Positions 4,744 through 9,925 of a stretch of DNA of 9,925 nt are shown in pieces (positions within the stretch are counted from its first letter, which is position 1; every line of letters starts with the position of its first letter). This DNA is from Clostridia bacterium (GTDB lineage Bacteria > Bacillota > Clostridia > UMGS1810). Position numbers and translations under genes: made by a program. Under the pieces are notes generated by a model, which saw only the letters and a program-made list of their open reading frames with translations, made no database searches and had not been told where the DNA came from. The stretch spans positions 1 through 9,925 of the forward strand of contig JAFYUA010000024.1 in NCBI GenBank assembly GCA_017549745.1. Direction: 5' to 3'.

Positions 4744-5691
4744 ATGAAAAGAGTTACAATCAACAAAAACGATGCAGGGCAAAGACTCGACAAATTTCTT
4801 TTTAAGTTTTTTGCATCAATTCCTGCATCGATGGTCTATAAAGGAATACGCAAAAAGAGAATAAAGGTCAACGGCAAAAAAAGCGAGATTGGCTACATGC
4901 TCTGTGAGGGCGATGTGCTGGAGCTATACATCAATGACGAGTTTTTTGAATCACCCAAGGGTGACGAAGCTTTCAAAACACTTGTTCCAAAGCTCAGTGT
5001 GGTGTATGAAGATGACAATATTTTGCTTGCTGACAAAGCCTCTGGCATCAGTGTGCATGATGACGAGACCGAAAAGGTCAACACCCTCATCAACCACATA
5101 AAAGCCTATCTTTTTCAAAAAGGGGAATATAATCCCGACGAAGAAAATTCTTTTGCGCCAGCGCTTTGCAACCGCATTGACCGCAATACATCGGGCATAG
5201 TGATTGCCGCCAAAAATGCAGTGGCACTCAGGATTATGAACGAAAAAATCAAGAACCGCGAAATCGAAAAGTTCTATCTTTGCCTGGTGCAAGGGCGTTT
5301 GAAAGACAAAGAGAAAACACTCAAATCTTATATGGTGAAAAATGAAGCGCAAAACAGGGTCTATGTGCATGATAGCCCCATAGACGGCGGCAAGACCGCC
5401 ATTACCCGCTATCGCGTGCTTGCCGAGGGCGAGCTTACCTCTCTTTTGGAGGTTGAGCTTATGACGGGAAGAACGCATCAGATAAGAGCGCACCTTGCCT
5501 CAATCGGTCACCCTCTTGCAGGGGACGGCAAATATGGCACAAATGAATTTAACAAAAAAATAGGCATGAAGCATCAGGCGCTATATTCATACAAATTGAA
5601 ATTCAAGTTTTCAGACGAAAATGAACTTTCGTATCTGAACGGAAAATCTTTTGAAGTGAAAGAAGTTCCGTTTGCCTCACACATAAAATAG
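4744..5691 (+). CDS. RluA/RluC/RluD-family 23S rRNA pseudouridine synthase
   Basis: This 315-residue protein has normal family length. Residues about 13-60 form an S4 RNA-binding domain (GQRLDKFLFKFF, then RIKVNGKKSEIGYMLCEGD). The catalytic domain has NRIDRNTSG at 143-151, with D146 as the catalytic aspartate (family consensus HRLDxxTSG, here with Asn first). It also has TGRTHQIRAHLASIGHPLAGDGKYG at 241-265. The enzyme isomerises uridine to pseudouridine in 23S rRNA. S4-plus-RluA architecture fits RluC or RluD, but the target base cannot be assigned from sequence. ATG 4744 directly follows the TAG of the LarC-like gene, and its GGAGG (4734-4738) lies inside that gene, so translation is probably coupled. 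Confidence 0.93.
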   Translation: MKRVTINKNDAGQRLDKFLFKFFASIPASMVYKGIRKKRIKVNGKKSEIGYMLCEGDVLELYINDEFFESPKGDEAFKTLVPKLSVVYEDDNILLADKASGISVHDDETEKVNTLINHIKAYLFQKGEYNPDEENSFAPALCNRIDRNTSGIVIAAKNAVALRIMNEKIKNREIEKFYLCLVQGRLKDKEKTLKSYMVKNEAQNRVYVHDSPIDGGKTAITRYRVLAEGELTSLLEVELMTGRTHQIRAHLASIGHPLAGDGKYGTNEFNKKIGMKHQALYSYKLKFKFSDENELSYLNGKSFEVKEVPFASHIK

Positions 5692-5694
5692 TAG

Positions 5695-5736
5695 AAACAG
5701 ACCCATGCAATTTTTTGATTGGGTCTGTTTTGCTTT
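5695..5736 (+). terminator. Intrinsic terminator of the comM unit
   Basis: AAACAGACCCA (5695-5705) pairs with TGGGTCTGTTT (5720-5730) over 11 bp with a 14-base loop, followed by the T-rich stretch TTTTGCTTT. It begins four bases after the pseudouridine synthase stop codon. Confidence 0.85.
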
Positions 5737-5822
5737 AATCATACATAAAAACCATTATTTTGCAGATAACAAAAATAAAAAGTAACCAAAAAAACTGCTT
5801 TAATTTCAGGATAATTAGGTTT

Positions 5823-5842
5823 ATTTGTAAATTTTGACAAAT
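5823..5842. promoter_or_regulatory. Imperfect palindrome upstream of the decarboxylase operon
   Basis: The arms ATTTGT and ACAAAT are symmetric about 5832/5833, and eight of ten positions pair. A TTGACA (5834-5839) lies in the right half, but no convincing -10 box follows at the normal distance. It could be an operator. The half-site spacing does not match the Rex consensus. The surrounding 5737-5952 is A/T-rich without a coding frame. Confidence 0.3.
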
Positions 5843-5903
5843 CTTTCAAAAAAAAGAGGAAAAAAGGGGATTATATAGAATAAGGTAAATATGGCGTAAG
5901 TTG

Positions 5904-5930
5904 GACATTGTTTATTTTTTTATCAATGTC
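5904..5930 (+). promoter_or_regulatory. Inverted repeat in the decarboxylase operon leader
   Basis: GACATTG (5904-5910) and CAATGTC (5924-5930) form a perfect 7-bp pair around a 13-base T-rich loop. It ends 22 bases before the AAAGGAGG of oadG. It may be a weak mRNA hairpin or an operator. No T-run follows the right arm, so termination is unlikely. Confidence 0.35.
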
Positions 5931-5967
5931 GTCAGAATAAAAATATTGTGTGAAAGGAGGATACAAA

Positions 5968-6237
5968 ATGTCAAATGCATTCATATGTCTTGTAGGTATG
6001 GGCACAGTTTTTGTAGGTCTCATATGCATCATCATCCTTTGCAAGCTCATGAGTCTTATTTGCGGTCTCTTGCCCGAAAAAGAGGCTGAAGCCAAAGTCG
6101 CTCCCGCAAGAAGCTCTGCAAATGCCGCTCCCATTGCCAACAAGCAGGAGATTGTGGCAGCTGCTTGTGCAGCAATTGCCGAAGACCTCGGCACCGATGT
6201 GAAAAACATCAGAGTAGTATCATTCAAAAAAGCGTAA
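5968..6237 (+). CDS. oadG: Oxaloacetate decarboxylase Na+ pump, gamma subunit
   Basis: This 89-residue protein starts at ATG 5968, seven bases after AAAGGAGG (5953-5960). An in-frame GTG at 5950 lies before that site and is not used. One membrane segment occupies about residues 5-30 (VGMGTVFVGLICIIILCKLM). A charged linker rich in Ala and Pro follows, then the conserved C-terminal helix (EIVAAACAAIAEDLG) and IRVVSF. This is the sodium-pump decarboxylase gamma family. The subunit anchors and assembles the alpha and beta subunits at the membrane. It is the first gene of a four-gene operon. Confidence 0.9.
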   Translation: MSNAFICLVGMGTVFVGLICIIILCKLMSLICGLLPEKEAEAKVAPARSSANAAPIANKQEIVAAACAAIAEDLGTDVKNIRVVSFKKA

Positions 6238-6271
6238 TGTGTAAACTAAAAATCAAGAGAGGTAAAATATC

Positions 6272-6613
6272 ATGAAAAACTATAAAGTTAATGTTAACGG
6301 TACAGAATATGTAATTTCAATCGAACTCATCAGCGAAGAAGAAGCTGCAAGCGCAAAGGCTGCTCCCGCTCCCGCCGCAAGCCCTGCCGCTGCAGGCGAA
6401 GGCGCTGAGGTTGTAGCTCCCATGCAGGGCACAATTTTGGCAGTGAATGTAAAAGACGGTGACGCTGTTAAAAAAGGCGATGTTCTCTTCATCCTCGAAG
6501 CTATGAAGATGGAAAACGAAATCATGGCAGCAGCTGATGGTGTTATCACCTCCGTATGTGTTCAGAAAGGTGCTTCCGTAGCAAACGGCACTGTTCTTTG
6601 CACACTCAAATAA
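6272..6613 (+). CDS. Biotin carboxyl carrier protein of the decarboxylase
   Basis: This 113-residue protein starts at ATG 6272, nine bases after GAGG (6259-6262) and 34 bases after oadG. Residues 1-22 form a short N-terminal strand region (KNYKVNVNGTEYVISI). Residues 25-44 are an Ala/Pro hinge. Residues 46-113 are a complete biotinyl/lipoyl domain with EAMKMENE at 76-83, where K79 is the biotinylated lysine. It shuttles carboxybiotin from the alpha subunit to the membrane beta subunit. In Klebsiella this domain is fused to the end of OadA. Here it is a free protein, as in glutaconyl-CoA and methylmalonyl-CoA decarboxylases. Confidence 0.94.
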   Translation: MKNYKVNVNGTEYVISIELISEEEAASAKAAPAPAASPAAAGEGAEVVAPMQGTILAVNVKDGDAVKKGDVLFILEAMKMENEIMAAADGVITSVCVQKGASVANGTVLCTLK

Positions 6614-6650
6614 TTTTTAATCATACAAATTATAATCGGAGGAAATTAAA

Positions 6651-8294
6651 ATGAAAAACAAAATTATTTCCGTCCTTGCTCTCGTTCTCATGCTCACTAT
6701 GAGCCTTGGCACCTGCTTTGCAGCAGATGCTCCTGCCAAGGGGGAAGCACAGGATTATGCACTTTTCATCAAATCATCAAACTTTGATGAACAAGCCGGC
6801 AAGCTCAGTCTTGTTGTTGCCAACAAAGAGCTTGAAGATGTTGCCGGTGAGGTTGTTTTCGCATTTGAAAACACTCAGAACCTTTTTGTAGTAGATGCCC
6901 AGAATCAGGCTCCCCAGGTGAGTGAAATCATCGAGATTCCCGCTGGCGGCGAAGCAGAGTTTGAGTATGATGTAATTGCAGCTATGGATGGCGACAAAAA
7001 CCCTGCTCTCACATTCTTCTGCGGCTATCAGTATGCATCACTTTCATCACTTCTTCTCACAAGTCCTGATTTCATTCAGATAGAAGAAAAAGATGTGCTC
7101 AATGTTGAAGCTTCATCAAAGCTCGATGCTATCATCAACTTCCTTAAGCAGACAGGTTTTTCAATGACCGATTGGAAATCACTTGTTATGATTATCATCT
7201 CATGTGTACTTTTCTATCTTGCTATTGTAAAGAAATTCGAGCCCCTTTTGCTTCTTCCTATCGCATTTGGTATGCTTCTCACCAACCTCATGGGCTCCGA
7301 GGTATTCCACGAAGAGCTTTTTGCAGGCGGCCATGTTCACTGGAACCTTTTCGGTGCATCCAATGCCATCACACCCGGTCTTATAGACATTCTCTATCTT
7401 GGTGTTAAGCTCGGCATCTATCCCTGCCTTATCTTCGTTGGCGTTGGTGCTATGACGGACTTTGGTCCTCTTATTGCCAACCCCAAGAGCCTTCTTCTCG
7501 GTGCTGCAGCTCAGGTTGGTATCTTTGCCACATATATTGGCGCTTATTACCTCGGCTTTACTCCTGCTGAAGCAGGTTCCATAGGCATCATCGGCGGTGC
7601 CGACGGTCCCACAGCTATTTTCGTTACATCAAAGCTCGCACCCCATCTTTTAGGACCCATCGCGGTTGCGGCTTATTCCTACATGGCGCTCGTTCCTGTT
7701 ATTCAGCCTCCTATAATGAAGCTTCTCACCACAAAGGAAGAACGCCAGATAGAAATGAAAGCTCTCAGAGTTGTTTCTCAGAAAGAGAAGATTATCTTCC
7801 CCATAGTTGTTACAATCTTTGTTGCACTCCTCGTTCCCTCAGCTGCTCCCCTCGTTGGCTGCCTCATGCTTGGTAACCTCCTCAAGGAATGCGGCGTATG
7901 TGAGAGACTTTCCAAAACTGTTCAGAACGAACTCATGAACATTGTCACAATCTTCCTTGGTGTATCAGTTGGCGCCACAGCCACAGCCAACACCTTCCTC
8001 AGCCTCCAGACCATCAAGATTATCGTTATGGGCGTTGTTGCATTTGGTGTTGCCACAGCAGGCGGCGTGCTTCTTGCCAAGTTCATGAACCTGTTCCTCA
8101 AAAACAAAATCAATCCTCTTATCGGCTCAGCCGGTGTGTCTGCAGTGCCTATGGCAGCGCGTGTATCTCAGAAAGTGGGTCAGGAAGAAAACCCTGGCAA
8201 CTTCCTCCTCATGCACGCTATGGGCCCCAATGTTGCAGGTGTAATCGGCAGTGCAATTGCAGCAGGCGCACTCATTGCAATGCTTGCTAAATAA
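6651..8294 (+). CDS. oadB: Na+-translocating decarboxylase beta subunit with extracytoplasmic N-terminal domain
   Basis: This 547-residue protein starts at ATG 6651, eight bases after GGAGG. Residues 1-25 are a signal peptide ending CFAA. Residues about 30-155 are a soluble, strand-rich segment predicted outside the membrane. The beta subunit proper runs from about 175 to 547 with many membrane spans. GIIGGADGPTAIF (312-324) places D318 at the site of Klebsiella D203. With the same offset, Y344, N488, G492, S497 and N527 fall on Y229, N373, G377, S382 and N412, residues known to act in Na+ transport. The C-terminal signature NPLIGSAGVSAVPMAARV is intact. The subunit decarboxylates carboxybiotin and uses the energy to export Na+. 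The classical subunit has about 430 residues or fewer and lacks the signal peptide and soluble domain. Confidence 0.95.
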   Translation: MKNKIISVLALVLMLTMSLGTCFAADAPAKGEAQDYALFIKSSNFDEQAGKLSLVVANKELEDVAGEVVFAFENTQNLFVVDAQNQAPQVSEIIEIPAGGEAEFEYDVIAAMDGDKNPALTFFCGYQYASLSSLLLTSPDFIQIEEKDVLNVEASSKLDAIINFLKQTGFSMTDWKSLVMIIISCVLFYLAIVKKFEPLLLLPIAFGMLLTNLMGSEVFHEELFAGGHVHWNLFGASNAITPGLIDILYLGVKLGIYPCLIFVGVGAMTDFGPLIANPKSLLLGAAAQVGIFATYIGAYYLGFTPAEAGSIGIIGGADGPTAIFVTSKLAPHLLGPIAVAAYSYMALVPVIQPPIMKLLTTKEERQIEMKALRVVSQKEKIIFPIVVTIFVALLVPSAAPLVGCLMLGNLLKECGVCERLSKTVQNELMNIVTIFLGVSVGATATANTFLSLQTIKIIVMGVVAFGVATAGGVLLAKFMNLFLKNKINPLIGSAGVSAVPMAARVSQKVGQEENPGNFLLMHAMGPNVAGVIGSAIAAGALIAMLAK

Positions 8295-8308
8295 TAAGGA
8301 GAGAAAAT

Positions 8309-9715
8309 ATGTCTAAATTATTTATCACAGATACCATTCTTCGTGATGCCCATCAGTCTCAGGCTGCCACCCGCATGAAAATTGAAGACATGATTCCTGC
8401 ACTCAAAGACCTTGACGATGTAGGCTATTGGTCAGTAGAATGCTGGGGCGGTGCTACCTTTGATTCTTGCATGAGATTTTTGAACGAAGACCCATGGGAA
8501 AGACTTCGCACCATCAAAAAACATATGCCCAAGACAAAGCTCCAGATGCTTTTCCGCGGTCAGAATATCCTTGGCTACAAGCACTATGCCGATGATGTTG
8601 TAGAAGCATTTTGCAAAAAATCTATCGAAAACGGTATAGATGTTGTCAGAGTGTTTGACGCTCTCAACGACCCCCGCAACCTCGAAGCTGCCATCAAATT
8701 TGTCAAAGAATACGGCGGTATGTGTGAAGCTGCCATCAGCTACACCACCAGCCCTGTTCACAACGAAGACTATTTCGTGAAGCTTGCATGTCAGCTCGAA
8801 AAAATGGGCGCCGACACCATCTGTATCAAAGACATGGCAAACCTTTTGTTGCCTTATGATGCATACAGCCTTGTTAAAAAGCTCAAAGAAAATGTGAGCG
8901 TGCCGATTCATCTGCACACTCACAACACAGCCGGCACAGGCGATATGACCAATCTCATGGCTGCTCAGGCAGGTGTTGATATTGTGGACTGTGCTCTGTC
9001 ACCTTTGGCAAACGGCACCAGCAACCCATCTACTGAATCTATGGTTGCCACAATGAAAGGTACCGACCGCGACACAGGTCTTGACCTCGAAGTTCTCAGC
9101 CGTGCAGCTAAGCACTTCCGCGGTATTGCAGCCGAGCTCAAAGAAAGAGGCAGCCTTGACCCCAAGGTACTCAATGTTGATGCCAACACACTCCTTTATC
9201 AGGTTCCCGGCGGTATGCTCTCCAACCTTATCTCTCAGCTCAAGCAGAACAATGCAGAGGATAAGTACTATGAAGTGCTTGCCGAAGTGCCGAGAGTAAG
9301 AAAAGATTTTGGTTATCCTCCGCTTGTAACTCCCACCAGCCAGATTGTGGGTACTCAGGCAGTTCTCAATGTTCTTTCGGGCGAAAGATACAAGATGATC
9401 ACCAAAGAATCCAAGGGTCTGCTTCGTGGTGAATACGGTCAGCTCCCCGCTGAAGTAAACGAAGAAGTGAGAAAGAAAGCAATCGGTGATGACGAAGTTA
9501 TCACAGTGAGACCTGCCGACCTTCTCCAGCCCGAGCTTGAAAAATACAAAGAAGAAGCAGGCGACCTCATCAAATGTGAAGAAGATGTGCTCAGCTATGC
9601 TCTCTTCCCACAGGTTGCACGCACCTTCCTTGAAGGCCGCAACAATCCTGCTCCCAAGGCAGAGGCTGGCGCTTCTGACGAGGTAAGAACAATCTATGTT
9701 CAGGATTTGTCCTGA
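8309..9715 (+). CDS. oadA: Oxaloacetate decarboxylase alpha subunit (carboxyltransferase), without biotin domain
   Basis: This 468-residue protein starts at ATG 8309 after AAGGAGAG, 14 bases downstream of oadB. The TIM barrel (about 1-300) opens with ITDTILRDAHQSQAATRM. The metal site is D13, K174 (IKDMANLL; the lysine expected to be carbamylated), H203 and H205 (HLHTHNTAG), at a constant offset from D17/K178/H207/H209 of Vibrio OadA. The post-barrel PYC/OADA domain covers about 300-445. The tail NNPAPKAEAGA resembles the linker to the biotin domain, but the protein then ends, since biotin is on a separate subunit. It transfers CO2 from oxaloacetate to biotin and releases pyruvate. A pyruvate carboxylase subunit B role is an alternative. 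The adjacent beta and gamma genes favour the decarboxylase. TIM-barrel chemistry excludes the crotonase-type glutaconyl-CoA and methylmalonyl-CoA alpha subunits. Confidence 0.93.
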   Translation: MSKLFITDTILRDAHQSQAATRMKIEDMIPALKDLDDVGYWSVECWGGATFDSCMRFLNEDPWERLRTIKKHMPKTKLQMLFRGQNILGYKHYADDVVEAFCKKSIENGIDVVRVFDALNDPRNLEAAIKFVKEYGGMCEAAISYTTSPVHNEDYFVKLACQLEKMGADTICIKDMANLLLPYDAYSLVKKLKENVSVPIHLHTHNTAGTGDMTNLMAAQAGVDIVDCALSPLANGTSNPSTESMVATMKGTDRDTGLDLEVLSRAAKHFRGIAAELKERGSLDPKVLNVDANTLLYQVPGGMLSNLISQLKQNNAEDKYYEVLAEVPRVRKDFGYPPLVTPTSQIVGTQAVLNVLSGERYKMITKESKGLLRGEYGQLPAEVNEEVRKKAIGDDEVITVRPADLLQPELEKYKEEAGDLIKCEEDVLSYALFPQVARTFLEGRNNPAPKAEAGASDEVRTIYVQDLS

Positions 9716-9726
9716 TTGATGTATTT

Positions 9727-9762
9727 AGTGAAAAGGCAAATTATTTTGCCTTTTCACTTTTT
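9727..9762 (+). terminator. Intrinsic terminator of the decarboxylase operon
   Basis: AGTGAAAAGGCAAA (9727-9740) pairs perfectly with TTTGCCTTTTCACT (9745-9758). The loop is TTAT, and a T5 tract (9758-9762) follows. It starts 11 bases after the oadA stop codon. The A-run in the left arm makes weaker reverse termination possible. Confidence 0.92.
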
Positions 9763-9798
9763 CGCTATTTAAAGATATAGCAGAATCCGGAGGAAAAA

Positions 9799-9925
9799 AT
9801 GAAAGATTATTTAGTAAGAGCTGTCAGTGAAGATGGCACGCTCAGAGCCTTTGGCTGCATCAGCACCCAAAGTGTTGAGGTGGCAAGAGGCTATCACAAC
9901 ACATCCCCCGTTGCCACTGCCGCAC
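9799..9925 (+). CDS. hslO: Hsp33 redox-regulated chaperone, N-terminal part (partial at 3' end)
   Basis: The ATG at 9799 follows GGAGG (9789-9793) by five bases. The 42 visible residues begin MKDYLVRAVSEDGTLRAFG and continue to YHNTSPVATAA, the standard N-terminus of Hsp33. The family is a cytoplasmic holdase activated by oxidation of a C-terminal zinc centre, which lies outside the window. It follows the decarboxylase terminator and so is probably transcribed separately. Confidence 0.92.
   Translation, partial: MKDYLVRAVSEDGTLRAFGCISTQSVEVARGYHNTSPVATAA

Noticed and set aside
4271..4782. Several minus-strand open frames opposite the LarC-like gene
   Set aside because: No ribosome binding sites or recognisable motifs. 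The plus-strand frame has clear LarC homology over the same bases.
5824..5841. Rex (redox repressor) site upstream of the decarboxylase operon
   Set aside because: TTGT and ACAA are present, but the spacing is two bases shorter than in the Rex consensus and the inner bases do not match.
9753..9781. Promoter for hslO: TTCACT and TATAGC with a 17-base spacer
   Set aside because: Both boxes match at only four of six positions and the -35 overlaps the terminator stem. Plausible but not supported well enough.

Overview
The window looks like chromosomal DNA from an anaerobic, low-to-mid GC Gram-positive bacterium, most likely a member of the Clostridia. The evidence is the strong GGAGG-type ribosome binding sites, three intrinsic terminators with T-runs, the pairing of elongation factor P with a clostridial-type 'CD1247-like' acidic zinc-ribbon protein, and a sodium-pumping decarboxylase operon. 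I cannot name the genus from sequence alone.

Layout. Bases 1-720 hold the 3' end of efp and a small acidic, cysteine-rich protein, closed by a perfect hairpin terminator. Bases ~721-1450 are a compact IS200-type insertion sequence. It has a single Y1/HUH transposase gene (tnpA), a hairpin at each end, and no tnpB. Its non-coding parts are densely structured: a 5' leader hairpin abuts the tnpA ribosome binding site, a probable antisense RNA has its own promoter and terminator, a hairpin covers the tnpA stop codon, and a 16-base inverted repeat links the leader to the 3' flank. Bases 1481-5736 look like one transcription unit. It has an extended -10 promoter, then comM (YifB-type AAA+ ATPase), a membrane-anchored TPR protein, a shortened and degenerate LarC-like protein, and an RluA/RluC/RluD-family pseudouridine synthase, ending in a terminator. 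Bases 5737-9762 hold an A/T-rich leader with two palindromes, then four genes for a membrane oxaloacetate decarboxylase Na+ pump (gamma, biotin carrier, beta, alpha), ending in a strong terminator. The window closes with the start of hslO (Hsp33).

How the genes work together. In the decarboxylase the alpha subunit moves CO2 from oxaloacetate (or a related oxoacid) onto biotin carried by the separate carrier protein. The beta subunit decarboxylates carboxybiotin and exports Na+, and the gamma subunit anchors and assembles the complex. Catalytic residues of alpha and beta are present at the spacing known from characterised enzymes. The beta subunit also carries a signal peptide and an extracytoplasmic domain of about 140 residues that the classical subunit lacks. 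The comM cluster joins genes of DNA processing, rRNA modification and unknown function without an obvious common pathway.

The most interesting signals are the self-regulating architecture of the IS200-type element, especially the antisense RNA candidate and the leader/3'-flank pairing, and the LarC-like protein that lacks both the CTP-binding C-terminal domain and several hallmark residues.
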